Source: Thioclava pacifica DSM 10166 | GTDB lineage: Bacteria > Pseudomonadota > Alphaproteobacteria > Rhodobacterales > Rhodobacteraceae | DNA length: 64,000 bases | Assembly (NCBI RefSeq): GCF_000714535.1 | Contig: NZ_AUND01000004.1 | Location: forward strand, 16,311-80,310 | Direction: 5' to 3' | Shown here: one piece after another, positions 1 through 8,535 of the stretch | Layout: every line of letters begins with the position of its first letter | How positions within the stretch are numbered: the first letter of the stretch is position 1 | The notes under the pieces: generated by a model | The model's database searches: none | What the model was told of the DNA's origin: nothing | Seen by the model: only the letters and a program-made list of their open reading frames with translations | Made by a program: the position numbers and the translations under genes

Positions 1-279
1 TCTCTGGGCGCGACCCTTGGCTATTTCGCGCTGCATTGGGGGGCGAATGCGCTCTCGGCGGGCACCCTGCCGCCGCCGCCCGTCGCCGATCCGCTGATCT
101 GGCTCGTGATGCTCCTGACCGTCGTGGGGTTCGGTCTCGCGGCATGGGCGCAGGCGACGTTCCCGCTCTGGGGCAGCCATCCGGCTGCGGCGGGGCTGCG
201 GGTCCATCTGATGAACGGTCTCTATCTCAATGCGCTCACCGATCGGTTGATCGGGCAGACTCTCCTCAAGAAAGGTTAA
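1..279 (+). CDS. dabB: DabB, proton-conducting membrane subunit of the DAB carbon transporter (3' end only)
   Basis: The window opens inside this gene; the last 92 codons are present and end in TAA. The fragment has a hydrophobic segment rich in Leu, Val and Gly followed by a tail with the sequence RVHLMNGLYLNAL, typical of NuoL/MrpA-like proteins of the proton-conducting transporter family. It ends 4 bases before dabA, and this pairing is the basis for calling it DabB rather than a respiratory complex I subunit. In characterised DAB systems the B subunit couples ion movement to CO2 hydration by DabA. Only the C-terminus can be judged here. Confidence 0.8.
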   Translation, partial: SLGATLGYFALHWGANALSAGTLPPPPVADPLIWLVMLLTVVGFGLAAWAQATFPLWGSHPAAAGLRVHLMNGLYLNALTDRLIGQTLLKKG

Positions 280-283
280 GGCA

Positions 284-2650
284 ATGAGCTTCCACAGCTA
301 TCAGTTTCCCGGCACCACGCTGCAACTCTTTGCCGCCGCCGAAGATGCGTTGGCACAGATTCCGCCCGCCTTCAGCTTGGAGGCGACGGTCGCGGTGAAC
401 CCCTACCTCGGTCAGGCCGGAGAGAGCCGCCTTCGGGCCGCGAGCCGGCTGGCGCGGGTGGCGGGCGCGCGGATCACCGCCCCGCGCGAGGTGATCGCCG
501 CGTGGCTCGAGGCCGGGCGCGTGACGGAGCAGGACATCGCCGCCGCCGCTTTAAAGGCCGGGCTCGATCCCGATCAGGTGCAAAAGGCGCTTCATGCCCC
601 TTCGCCCGCCTATTGCCCCGATCCAACGCTGGCCGATCTGGCGGCGCGGGAAACCGGGCAGGATTGGCCCGCTCTGATCGCCGACCGGGTCGGTCTGTGG
701 GCTGGCGGGCATTTCGACAAGGGGCAAGCGCTCTGGCCCGCACCGGGCGGATCGGCCTTCAAGGCGTGGCGGGCTTTCGCGCTACGCGACCTGACGCCGG
801 GCTTACATGGACTGCGCGGCTTCTGCGCCTTCGTGGCGAGCCTGCCCACGGATCCACGTGCGGCCTTCGCGGAATTGTGCGGCAAGCTCGGTCTGAGCGC
901 CGAGGCCGCACCCCTCTATCTGCATCGGCTCGCGATGAGCCTCGGCGGTTGGGCACAATATGTGCGCGGGCTCGGCTGGGTCGATGGGCTGAAGGGCGAA
1001 CGCAACGCGCTGGGGTTCGAGATGTTGGTAATCCGGCTCGCTTGGGAGGTGGCGCTGCTCGACTGCTTCGCCGACCAACTCGCCACGCCCTGGACGCAGG
1101 CGCTGAAAGCTCATGCCGCGCCGCTGGAGCCGAGCCACGATCTACGCATCGATCTGGCCCTGCAGGAGGCTGCCGATCAGGCCGAGGAGCGGGCGCTGGC
1201 CGAAAAGCTTGCCACCTCGGGAGGCAGGGCTGGCGCACCGAAGCCGGACATTCAGGCGATCTTCTGCATCGACGTGCGTTCCGAGCCATTCCGGCGGGCG
1301 CTGGAAGCCGCTGATCCTGGGGTGCAGACGCGTGGCTTCGCGGGGTTCTTCGGCCTGCCGATCGCGCATCTCGGGCTGGCCTCGGATCAGCGCGAGGCGC
1401 GGGCGCCGGTGCTGCTGGAGGCGGCGCTCAACTCGCAGGTCGCGGTGAGCGGCAAGGCAGACCAGGCGGAACGGATCACCCGGCGCGCGACCCGCGCCTG
1501 GGGCCGGTTCAAGCTGGCCGCGGTCTCATCCTTCGCCTTCGTGGAGGCGGCCGGGCCGCTCTATTTGGGCAAGCTATTCAGATCGGCGATGGCGCAGGAC
1601 TACGCCCCGTCCCCTGAACCTGTGCCCGCACTCGACCTGCCCTCGGACAAGCGGATCGCACTCGCGGGCCGGGTGTTGCGGGCAATGTCGCTTACCTCCG
1701 GTTTCGCGCCAGTGGTGCTGATCGCGGGGCACGGTGCGCATGTCACAAACGCGCCGCATGCGAGCGCCCTGCAATGCGGGGCTTGTGGCGGCCATGCGGG
1801 CGATGTTAACGCGCGGCTTCTGGCCGAGCTGCTCAATGATCCGGTGGTGCGCAAGGGGCTTTCGCGGAGCGGTATCGCGATCCCGCCTGAGACGCGTTTC
1901 CTCGCGGGGCTGCATGACACGGTCAGCGACGCGCTGCACCTGTTCGACGAAGGGCTCGGCGCGGTGCCGAAGGCGCATCTGGTGCGGCTGCGGGCGGCGC
2001 TCTCGAAGGCGGGCGAAATCGCGCGGACGGCGCGGGCACAAGCCCTGCCCCGCGCGGGATCGGAGGCCGACCTGTCCCGGCGCGGCAAGGACTGGTCCGA
2101 GCTGCGGCCCGAATGGGGTCTGGCCGGATGCCGCGCCTTCATCGTGGCGCCGCGGGCGCGCAGTCTGGGCTGTGATCTTGGCGGGCGGGCCTTCCTGCAC
2201 GATTACCATTGGCGGCAGGATGACGACTTCGCCACGCTGGAACTGATCCTGACCGCCCCCGCAGTGGTCACGAGCTGGATCGCACTGCAATATCACGGTT
2301 CAGCCACCGCGCCCGAAGTGTTCGGGGCAGGCAACAAACTGCTGCACAACGTGGTCGGCGGGATCGGCGTGTTTGAGGGCAATGGCGGCGATCTGCGGGT
2401 TGGGCTGCCGACGCAGTCGCTGCATGACGGGGAACAGCTGCACCATGATCCGCTGCGGCTCTCCATCGTCGTCGCGGCCCCGACGGAGGCGATCTCGGGC
2501 GTTCTGGAGCGGCACCCGCAGCTCAAGGCGCTGTTCGACAATGGCTGGCTTTCGCTGCAGGCGATGGATGACGCGGGCCGGATCAGCGCGCGCTATGACG
2601 GCGGCGTTTGGATAGAACCTGGGCAAGCGCCCCAGATCCGGGCCGCCTGA
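284..2650 (+). CDS. dabA: DabA, zinc-containing subunit of the DAB inorganic carbon accumulation system (DUF2309)
   Basis: 788 residues, the usual DUF2309/DabA length. DabA is a cytoplasmic, membrane-associated protein with a beta-carbonic-anhydrase-like zinc site that converts CO2 to bicarbonate when coupled to DabB. The expected zinc set is visible: Cys328 and Asp330 in FCIDVRSE, His483 in AGHGAH and Cys498 in LQCGACGG; the 15-residue His-Cys spacing matches what I recall of characterised DabA. The start is 4 bases after the dabB stop, so the two are translationally linked. Two strong hairpins follow the stop. The system would supply bicarbonate for carboxylation reactions; no RuBisCO or carboxysome gene is in the window. 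Confidence 0.93.
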   Translation: MSFHSYQFPGTTLQLFAAAEDALAQIPPAFSLEATVAVNPYLGQAGESRLRAASRLARVAGARITAPREVIAAWLEAGRVTEQDIAAAALKAGLDPDQVQKALHAPSPAYCPDPTLADLAARETGQDWPALIADRVGLWAGGHFDKGQALWPAPGGSAFKAWRAFALRDLTPGLHGLRGFCAFVASLPTDPRAAFAELCGKLGLSAEAAPLYLHRLAMSLGGWAQYVRGLGWVDGLKGERNALGFEMLVIRLAWEVALLDCFADQLATPWTQALKAHAAPLEPSHDLRIDLALQEAADQAEERALAEKLATSGGRAGAPKPDIQAIFCIDVRSEPFRRALEAADPGVQTRGFAGFFGLPIAHLGLASDQREARAPVLLEAALNSQVAVSGKADQAERITRRATRAWGRFKLAAVSSFAFVEAAGPLYLGKLFRSAMAQDYAPSPEPVPALDLPSDKRIALAGRVLRAMSLTSGFAPVVLIAGHGAHVTNAPHASALQCGACGGHAGDVNARLLAELLNDPVVRKGLSRSGIAIPPETRFLAGLHDTVSDALHLFDEGLGAVPKAHLVRLRAALSKAGEIARTARAQALPRAGSEADLSRRGKDWSELRPEWGLAGCRAFIVAPRARSLGCDLGGRAFLHDYHWRQDDDFATLELILTAPAVVTSWIALQYHGSATAPEVFGAGNKLLHNVVGGIGVFEGNGGDLRVGLPTQSLHDGEQLHHDPLRLSIVVAAPTEAISGVLERHPQLKALFDNGWLSLQAMDDAGRISARYDGGVWIEPGQAPQIRAA

Positions 2651-2682
2651 CCGAAACACCAGTTGGAAAGTCAAAAACTGGG

Positions 2683-2719
2683 GGTTGCCCGCGCGAAGAC
2701 CCATCACGCGCGGGCAACC
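2683..2719. terminator. GC-rich hairpin after dabA
   Basis: A perfect 13-bp inverted repeat (GGTTGCCCGCGCG and its complement) encloses an 11-base loop, 33 bases after the dabA stop. There is no long T run, so termination may need Rho or the next hairpin. It lies between convergent genes and could serve both strands. Confidence 0.6.
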
Positions 2720-2726
2720 GGGAGAA

Positions 2727-2761
2727 ACGCCTGCCGTTGGATTGGAGGAAGCGGCAGGCGT
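2727..2761. terminator. Second hairpin between dabA and the fasciclin gene
   Basis: ACGCCTGCCG pairs perfectly with CGGCAGGCGT across a 15-base loop. It sits immediately beyond the stop codon of the minus-strand fasciclin gene, so it probably ends that transcript, with the previous hairpin ending dabA. Confidence 0.6.
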
Positions 2762-2766
2762 CCCGT

Positions 2767-3264
2767 TTACATCTTCGGCATGATCACCGAGTCGATGACA
2801 TGGATCACGCCGTTGCTGGCCTCGATATCGGCCTGGGTGACAGCCGCCTCATCGACCATGACGGCGGGGTCAGTCTTGATCGTGACCTGCGAGCCTTGAA
2901 CGGTCTCGGCCATCATCCCGTCGCTCAGGTCGCCCGACATGACTTTGCCCGGCACGACGTGGTAGGTGAGGATCGCCGTCAACGTGTCCTTGTTCTCGGG
3001 CTTCAGCAGGTCTTCGACCGTGCCAGCGGGCAGTTTGGCAAAGGCCTCGTCGGTGGGCGCGAAGACGGTGAACGGCCCTTCGCCCTTGAGCGTATCGACA
3101 AGCCCTGCGGCCTGAACGGCCGCGACCAGCGTGCCGAAGCTGCCCGCGCCGACGGCGGTATCGACGATGTCCATCTTGCCATGACCATCGGCATAGATCG
3201 GGGTGGAAACGAGGGCGGTGCCTGCGACGACCGCCGCCATGAAGGTTCTTCTCAGCATACTCAT
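2767..3264 (-). CDS. Secreted fasciclin (FAS1) domain protein
   Basis: 165 residues. The start is the ATG at 3264, preceded by AAGGGAG at good spacing. An N-terminal signal peptide (RR pair, hydrophobic stretch, cleavage probably after IYA) is followed by one FAS1 domain. The two conserved FAS1 segments are visible: [14 protein letters not shown] and, after [11 protein letters not shown], the terminal [11 protein letters not shown]. Bacterial FAS1 proteins are exported and act in adhesion or matrix binding; the partner is unknown. It is transcribed convergently to dabA and is probably monocistronic. Confidence 0.92.
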   Translation of the reverse strand: MSMLRRTFMAAVVAGTALVSTPIYADGHGKMDIVDTAVGAGSFGTLVAAVQAAGLVDTLKGEGPFTVFAPTDEAFAKLPAGTVEDLLKPENKDTLTAILTYHVVPGKVMSGDLSDGMMAETVQGSQVTIKTDPAVMVDEAAVTQADIEASNGVIHVIDSVIMPKM

Positions 3265-3406
3265 ACTCCCTTGTTTGGACCCTTTGCGGATCATGTAGGG
3301 GTTACGAGCTTTGCCCGAGATTGGATCACAGGACGCTCTCGGATCTGCACGCAATCGCGAGCGGTTTTGAGCCGAGAGGCCCCCACGAGGAGCCCCCCGG
3401 AGGCGC

Positions 3407-3961
3407 TCAGTAAAAGCCGATTTCCTTCACGTCGATCAAGGCGTCATACTCCTTGCCATAAGCAACGACGCCGATGGATTTAAGGTCTTTCGCGCGCGGT
3501 TCGGCGCGCAGCATCCCGCCCGAAGGCGTGAAAGCCGCGAAGGGCAGCTTCACCTCCGTCCAGCCTGCCGTGGCATGAAACCGCGCCTGATAATACTGCC
3601 AGGGCAACAGCATCGTGCGGCTGCGCAGATGGACAAAGTAATCCTCGTCGTTGCCGCGCATGACGATCCGCACGCCGCGCGCGCCCTCTGGCGGCGCATC
3701 GAGTTTCATCTGCATCTGGATGAAACCACCGCGGTTTTTCGTGCTGACCTTGCCGCGGAGGCGGGCGAAATGTGTAGCGCCCTCGCGCTCGAAGCTGAGC
3801 TGTCCGGTCGAGACGCCACCCATCACCGTATCGGTGAAGACACGCCAGCGGGTTTCGGGGTGGTTCGAAAAGGTCTCGGGGAGCATCGGTTCACCTCGGG
3901 CAGAGAGGGTTGCGCTAAGCAGCATTGCGATCGTGAGCAGGGATTTGAGGGTCACGGGCAT
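3407..3961 (-). CDS. Exported CIA30 (complex I intermediate-associated 30-like) domain protein
   Basis: 184 residues with a hydrophobic N-terminal segment that looks like a signal peptide ending near SARG. The rest matches the CIA30/NDUFAF1-like galactose-binding-like fold: [17 protein letters not shown] near the start, [11 protein letters not shown] in the middle, and [16 protein letters not shown] near the end. In mitochondria CIA30 helps assemble complex I; bacterial exported versions have no assigned role, so I infer only a beta-sandwich domain, possibly periplasmic. It precedes the MFS/DCC gene pair by 9 bases but is downstream of them on the same strand. Confidence 0.82.
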   Translation of the reverse strand: MPVTLKSLLTIAMLLSATLSARGEPMLPETFSNHPETRWRVFTDTVMGGVSTGQLSFEREGATHFARLRGKVSTKNRGGFIQMQMKLDAPPEGARGVRIVMRGNDEDYFVHLRSRTMLLPWQYYQARFHATAGWTEVKLPFAAFTPSGGMLRAEPRAKDLKSIGVVAYGKEYDALIDVKEIGFY

Positions 3962-3970
3962 CCTCCAGCG

Positions 3971-5229
3971 TCAGGTTGCGGGGTCAAGAATGTCACGCGG
4001 CAACCGAAGCACAAGGGCGATCGCCGCCAGTTTCAGCGCGCAGGGCACGAGCGCATAGCTGACATTGAGCGCGTCGAGCGCCGCCCGGCTGTTCTCGCCA
4101 TCGGGCTGGTAGCCGAAATGCTGAAGCAGCGGCAGCACGGTCCCGGAAGCGATCGCCAGCGTCGCCTTGGCGCTGAAGTTCCAGATGCCGAAAGCCTGCC
4201 CCGCCTGGAGCCCTGCACGCGACAGGGCGGCGCAAAGAGCGCCGAGAGGATCACCATATCCGCGCCAAGCGCGATGCCCGAGCCGATGCAGATCGCCGCG
4301 AAGGACCACGAAGCGCCCGGCGGCAGGCTGAACGCGCCGATGAAGCTCACGATAGCGAGGATCATAGCAGCCAGAAGTACCCGGCGGGCGCCGACACGTC
4401 GGGCGAGACGCCCCCAGACAGGTGCGCTTGCGCCGGCTGCAATGAAAAACAGGATGAGGAAAGGCCCGGCCATGTCAGGCAGGCCGAGCCGATCTCCCAC
4501 GAAGAACAAAAATAGCGTCGATGTCACCGCCACCGGCAGGCTGTTGACGAAGGCCAGCAGCAGGAGCCAGCCCGCGCCGGACCCGATCAGCCCCCGCCCG
4601 TTCAGTCGCATCGACGCCACTTGCGTCTTGCGCCACAGCGGCCGCGCCAGCACGATCGCGATCAGAGCCAACAGCGCGATGAGCCAGCCGAACGCCACAT
4701 AGCCATCCGCGCTTGCCGAGACGTTCGCAAGCAGCGTCGGCGCAATCGCTCCGAGAGTCACACCGATCAGAACACCCGTTTCGCGCCAACTCGCAAGGCT
4801 AAGCTGCGCCCGGGTCCGTCCCGTGCCCGCGAAGGCGGCACTCTGGCCGTAGATTAGGATCGTCCCAAGGCTATAGCCCGTAAACGCCACGACCAGCCCA
4901 CCGGTCAGCCAGAGCGCAGAATGTCCCTCCGGTGGCAGCGAAAATACCGCCACGCAGCCCGCCGCGAGAAGCCCCATCGCAAGGACTGCGAAACCCGCTC
5001 GGAAGCGCGCCCAGCGGTCTGTCACATATCCCAACAGCGGATCCTGCAGGAAATCCACGATCCGGATCAGCAGCAGGATCGCTCCGACTTGACCAAGCGA
5101 CAGATCCAGTCGCGCTGCCGCGAAACTTGGCAGGTGGATATAAATCGGGATGCTCGCCGTGGCGAGCACCATCGCGAGAAAGCCCACGCGCCAGTAGTCT
5201 TTTGGCTGCTCCACCGGCGTCGCACTCAT
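3971..5229 (-). pseudogene. MFS_2 (GPH-type) transporter with an internal frameshift
   Basis: The coding sequence starts at the ATG at 5229, overlapping the stop of the DCC gene as ATGA. About 330 residues read normally, with roughly ten hydrophobic segments and the signature IRIVDFLQDPLLGYVTDR of glycoside-pentoside-hexuronide type carriers. After ILSALFA (near 4234) the frame breaks. The family sequence resumes one frame over (ALSRAGLQAGQAFGIWNFSAK) and runs to the stop at 3971. Restoring one base in the GC-rich stretch near 4234 would rejoin both parts into a protein of about 419 residues. This is either a genuine inactivating deletion or a sequencing error. The substrate is unknown. Confidence 0.8.
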
Positions 5230-5639
5230 CGGGCGCGTCGCCTCGTGAACCTGACAAAGAGCCAGACGATACCGGGGCGCAGCTTCAGAAAGGCGCGATA
5301 GGTCAGTTCGAGGAGGGTCTTGACGAGCGGCCACCGTGCGATGCGCGCCAAACCACGCCAGCGCGGAAGATGGGACCAAAGTTCGGCGAAAGCAGCAGCC
5401 CCCGAGACGAGACGCCCATCCCCCTTGCGGACGTGGAACCGAGCCAGCGCATCGTCCCGGCTCAGCCCGTCAGGCAGGGTCGCGCTCGGCTCGGAGAGAT
5501 CGACGAACGCGAGCGCCTCCGCGCCCGGCGTCACCCGATAGAGACCGATCTCCGCGCGACACAACGGACACCCTCCGTCATAGTAAACGGTCGCCTTGGA
5601 GGTTTTGTGCATCGCGGCATGGCGCACGCTATCACCCAT
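5226..5639 (-). CDS. DCC family (DUF393) thiol-oxidoreductase-like protein
   Basis: 137 residues. It has the defining N-terminal motif YYDGGCPLC (DxxCxxC type) and the spaced block with FVDLSEP, then a HVRKGDG segment typical of DUF393. These are thioredoxin-fold-like proteins proposed to reduce or oxidise thiols; no substrate is established. The stop overlaps the start of the MFS gene as ATGA, so the two are co-translated. An alternative start at the next Met (residue 10) would remove a short polar extension. Confidence 0.87.
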   Translation of the reverse strand: MGDSVRHAAMHKTSKATVYYDGGCPLCRAEIGLYRVTPGAEALAFVDLSEPSATLPDGLSRDDALARFHVRKGDGRLVSGAAAFAELWSHLPRWRGLARIARWPLVKTLLELTYRAFLKLRPGIVWLFVRFTRRRAR

Positions 5640-5844
5640 CTTCAGTTTGGTTCACGAGTGTTACGCGATTTGACGATACGAGGATCTTTTGCCGGACGGA
5701 GTTTCTCCAAAATACCCCGGCGAGAGCGCTCCCCATTGATCGCATATACAACTGCAGTCAACGCGCCTCCTACTCTCAGCAAGTCGTCGTTGCTTCGGGT
5801 TGGGATGCAGTGCGAACAATGAGCATCGCTTTCGCCGAGCCGAG
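5640..5844. other. Intergenic region without a convincing gene
   Basis: 205 bases between divergent genes, noticeably more A/T-rich than its neighbours around 5640-5760. It probably holds promoters for the DCC/MFS pair and for the DUF6525 unit. I see no conserved reading frame or clear operator in it. Confidence 0.5.
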
Positions 5845-5964
5845 ATGAACCGCGCCCGGATCGAGACGATGCTGGAGCGGTGCCTCGTTCCCGAGACCCG
5901 CTTTGCACCCGAGGCCTGGACCGATCTCGTTGATCCCTTCCCGCAATGGGGCCGCGCGGCATGA
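5845..5964 (+). CDS. Possible 39-residue leader protein upstream of DUF6525
   Basis: A short frame starting MNRARIETMLERC, containing EAWTDLVDPFPQWG, that ends in TGA overlapping the next start as ATGA. The frame remains open further upstream, so the true start is uncertain. The coupling and codon use are consistent with a real small gene, but I do not recognise the product. Confidence 0.4.
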   Translation: MNRARIETMLERCLVPETRFAPEAWTDLVDPFPQWGRAA

Positions 5965-6218
5965 GGAAGAACCTCGTCACCCGGCTGCGCAGGCGCGGCC
6001 GGGCCGACCCGATGGCGGCACATGACCGGCTGCCGCCCCGGGCGCGGGCCTGGGTGACGCAGGCCGCGTTGCCCTGGTCTGCGGTCTCGGTGTCGAAGAT
6101 CTGGGCGCGGGCCCTGCGCGAGACCGGCTGCGAAGAGGCCGCGATCGCCCGGCTCGATGCGGCCGAGGCGAAGATGCTCGCACGGGACGGGGTGGTTGCG
6201 GCCGGGCCGCGCGCCTAA
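5961..6218 (+). CDS. DUF6525-like small basic protein
   Basis: 85 residues beginning MRKNLVTRLRRRG; arginine-rich at the N-terminus, then a predicted helical segment with LPPRARAWVTQAALPWS. It resembles the small DUF6525 family seen in Rhodobacteraceae; no function is known. The start was chosen at 5961, where ATGA overlap couples it to the preceding short frame. Its stop overlaps the stop of the convergent Fur-family gene by two bases. Confidence 0.65.
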   Translation: MRKNLVTRLRRRGRADPMAAHDRLPPRARAWVTQAALPWSAVSVSKIWARALRETGCEEAAIARLDAAEAKMLARDGVVAAGPRA

Positions 6219-6658
6219 TCCGGATCGCCCGGCGCGCGCTTGCGGCGGACGTAAAGCTCTAACCGGTGATGGACGATCTCGTAGCCCATCGCCTCAGCGA
6301 TCTCGGCCTGCAAGGCCTCGATCCGGTCATTGGCGAACTCGATCACCTCGCCGGTCTCGACATCGATCATGTGATCGTGGTGGCGCGCCTCGCTATGCTC
6401 GAACCGCGCGGGCGTGCCTTCGAACTGATGGCGCAGGATCACGCCCTGATGTTCCAACTCGGTCAGCGTTCGATAGACGGTCGAGAGTGAGATCCCCGGC
6501 ACGACCGCCTCGGCGCGGCGCTGCAGTTCGATCGCCTCGGGATGATCCTCGGCCTCGGCCAGAACCGACAGGAGCGCGGCCCGCTGGCGGGTGATGCGCA
6601 CGCCGGCTCGGCGCAGCGCGGTGGTCAGCTTCTCGGTTCGGCGGTCGATCTGTGTCAT
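6215..6658 (-). CDS. Fur-family metalloregulator, probably the Mn/Fe sensor Mur/Fur
   Basis: 147 residues from the ATG at 6658, which has a GAAGG ribosome site; upstream TTG and ATG codons in frame lack one. The winged-helix DNA-binding part (RITRQRAALLSVL, ISLSTVYRTLTELEHQGV) is followed by the metal-binding part with ARFEHSEARHHDHMID, the His-rich sensor segment of the family. The cysteine pairs that bind structural zinc in many Fur/Zur proteins are absent, as is common in alphaproteobacterial Mur/Fur. It is divergent from sitABCD, so manganese- or iron-dependent repression of that importer is the natural inference. Confidence 0.9.
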   Translation of the reverse strand: MTQIDRRTEKLTTALRRAGVRITRQRAALLSVLAEAEDHPEAIELQRRAEAVVPGISLSTVYRTLTELEHQGVILRHQFEGTPARFEHSEARHHDHMIDVETGEVIEFANDRIEALQAEIAEAMGYEIVHHRLELYVRRKRAPGDPD

Positions 6659-6703
6659 CGCCTTCTTTTCGCGCATGATCGCAGTTTTTGGCAAGCTCTA
6701 GTT

Positions 6704-6745
6704 GCAAGTGATTTGCATTTGCCTTTACAGTTGCAAATCATTCCC
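6704..6745. promoter_or_regulatory. Two Fur/Mur box-like sites in the regulator-sitA divergent promoter
   Basis: The intergenic region contains GCAAGTGATTTGC (6704-6716), an imperfect palindrome, and GCAAATCATTCCC (6733-6745), whose left half is the same half-site. Both follow GTT, giving a repeated GTTGCAA(A/G)T(C/G)ATT. Spacing of 29 bases places both on nearly the same helix face. The region is A/T-rich in a GC-rich background. The link to the adjacent Fur-family protein is an inference. Confidence 0.65.
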
Positions 6746-6784
6746 AGATAGCCTCGCGACAATCACATGAAACGGAGGACTTAG

Positions 6785-7672
6785 ATGATCGGCAGAAGAG
6801 GTGTTCTTGGCATGGTGGCGGCGTTTGCGCTGGCCGGGCCTGCATGGGCCGAAGCCAAGCTCAAGGTCGTCACGACCTTCACAGTGATCGCGGATATGGC
6901 GCAGAACGTGGCGGGCGATGCGGCGGAGGTGGTCTCGATCACCAAGCCCGGCGCCGAGATTCACGGCTACCAGCCGACGCCGCGCGATCTCGTGAAAGCG
7001 CAGGATGCCGATCTGATCTTGTGGAATGGGCTCAACCTTGAGCGCTGGTTCGAACAGTTCTTCTCGAACCTGCGCAACGTGCCTGCCGCAACGGTCTCCG
7101 ACGGGATCGAACCGATCTCGATCTCGGGCGGCGACTATGACGGCAAGCCGAACCCGCATGGCTGGATGGCGCTCTCCTCCTCGGAAATCTACATCGACAA
7201 TATCCGCGATGCGCTGAGCGCGGCCGATCCCGAGAACGCCGCCAGCTATGCGTCCAATGCCGAGGCCTACAAGGCGCAGATGGCCGAGGTGATCGGGCCT
7301 TTGCGCGAGGCCGCCCGCGCTCTGCCGGAAGATCGCCGCTGGCTGGTGACTTCGGAAGGAGCGTTTTCCTATCTCGCGCGGGATTTCGGTCTGAAGGAGG
7401 TCTATCTCTGGCCGATCAATGCCGATGCGCAGGGCACGCCGCAGCAGGTGCGTGCCGTCATCGACGCGGTGCGGTCCAAGAACATCCCGGTGGTATTTTC
7501 CGAAAGCACGGTGTCGGACAAGCCCGCCAAACAGGTCGCGCGCGAAACCGGCGCGAAATATGGCGGCGTCCTCTATGTCGACAGCATTTCCGAGCCGGGC
7601 GGGCCGGTGCCGAGCTATCTCGACCTGCTGCGCGTGACCTCCGAGACGATCGTGAAAGGTCTGCAGCCATGA
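6785..7672 (+). CDS. sitA: Manganese/iron ABC transporter, periplasmic binding protein
   Basis: 295 residues, cluster A-I metal-binding protein. A signal peptide (RR start, cleavage after AWA) exports it to the periplasm. The four metal ligands of the family are visible: His60 (EIHGYQPTP), His125 (NPHGWM), Glu191 (TSEGAF) and Asp266 (YVDSIS). The His-His-Glu-Asp set is that of Mn/Fe proteins, and the long His-rich loop of ZnuA is missing, so zinc is less likely. GGAGG precedes the ATG. It overlaps sitB by ATGA in a four-gene operon. Confidence 0.94.
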   Translation: MIGRRGVLGMVAAFALAGPAWAEAKLKVVTTFTVIADMAQNVAGDAAEVVSITKPGAEIHGYQPTPRDLVKAQDADLILWNGLNLERWFEQFFSNLRNVPAATVSDGIEPISISGGDYDGKPNPHGWMALSSSEIYIDNIRDALSAADPENAASYASNAEAYKAQMAEVIGPLREAARALPEDRRWLVTSEGAFSYLARDFGLKEVYLWPINADAQGTPQQVRAVIDAVRSKNIPVVFSESTVSDKPAKQVARETGAKYGGVLYVDSISEPGGPVPSYLDLLRVTSETIVKGLQP

Positions 7673-8535
7673 GCGAGGCTCCGAACGAAGACGGCATCCG
7701 CGCGACGGGCGTGACCGTGACCTATCGCAACGGCCACACCGCGCTGCGCGATGCGAGCTTTGCGATCCCGCGTGGCACGATCGCTGCGCTCGTCGGCGTG
7801 AACGGGTCGGGGAAATCCACGCTTTTCAAGGCGCTGATGGGCTTCGTTCCGGTTGCGGCGGGCGAGATCGAGATCCTCGGTCGGCCGGTGCGCGAGGTGA
7901 TGAAGGCGCAGGCGGTGGCCTATGTTCCCCAAGCCGAGGAGGTTGACTGGACCTTCCCGGTGCTGGTCGAGGACGTGGTGATGATGGGCCGTTACGGCCA
8001 TATGGGCTTCTTCCGACGCCCGCGCCCTGCCGATCACGATGCGGTCGCCGTCGCGCTGGCGCGGGTCAATATGACCGAATTTCGCCACCGCCAGATCGGC
8101 GAGCTTTCGGGCGGGCAGAAAAAGCGCGTCTTTCTTGCGCGGGCGCTCGCGCAGGATGCGCAGGTGATCCTGCTCGACGAGCCCTTCACCGGGGTCGATG
8201 TGAAGACCGAAGACCAGATCATCGCCTTGCTGCGCGATCTGCGCGCCGAGGGCCGGGTGATGCTGGTGGCCACGCATAACCTCGGCTCGGTGCCCGAATT
8301 CTGCGACCGGGTCGTGTTGGTCAAGGGCACGGTGCTGGCCTATGGGGCGACGGCGGAGGTCTTCACCTCGCAGAAGCTGCGCGAGGCCTTCGGGGGCGTG
8401 CTGCGCCACTTCATGCTCGAAGGCGAGCGCCTGCATAACGATACCGACCAGCGCAAGCTCGAGGTCTTCTCGGATGATGAGCGCCCGCTGGTGATCTATG
8501 ACGACCGCACCCGCACGCTGAAGGGGCGGTCATGA
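7669..8535 (+). CDS. sitB: Manganese/iron ABC transporter, ATPase
   Basis: 288 residues. Walker A is GVNGSGKST, the signature LSGGQKKR, Walker B VILLDEPF, and the switch His lies in ATHN. It energises the SitC/SitD membrane channel from the cytoplasmic face. The C-terminal tail of about 45 residues after the ATPase core is charged. It starts within the sitA stop and overlaps sitC (GTCATGATC junction). Confidence 0.95.
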   Translation: MSEAPNEDGIRATGVTVTYRNGHTALRDASFAIPRGTIAALVGVNGSGKSTLFKALMGFVPVAAGEIEILGRPVREVMKAQAVAYVPQAEEVDWTFPVLVEDVVMMGRYGHMGFFRRPRPADHDAVAVALARVNMTEFRHRQIGELSGGQKKRVFLARALAQDAQVILLDEPFTGVDVKTEDQIIALLRDLRAEGRVMLVATHNLGSVPEFCDRVVLVKGTVLAYGATAEVFTSQKLREAFGGVLRHFMLEGERLHNDTDQRKLEVFSDDERPLVIYDDRTRTLKGRS

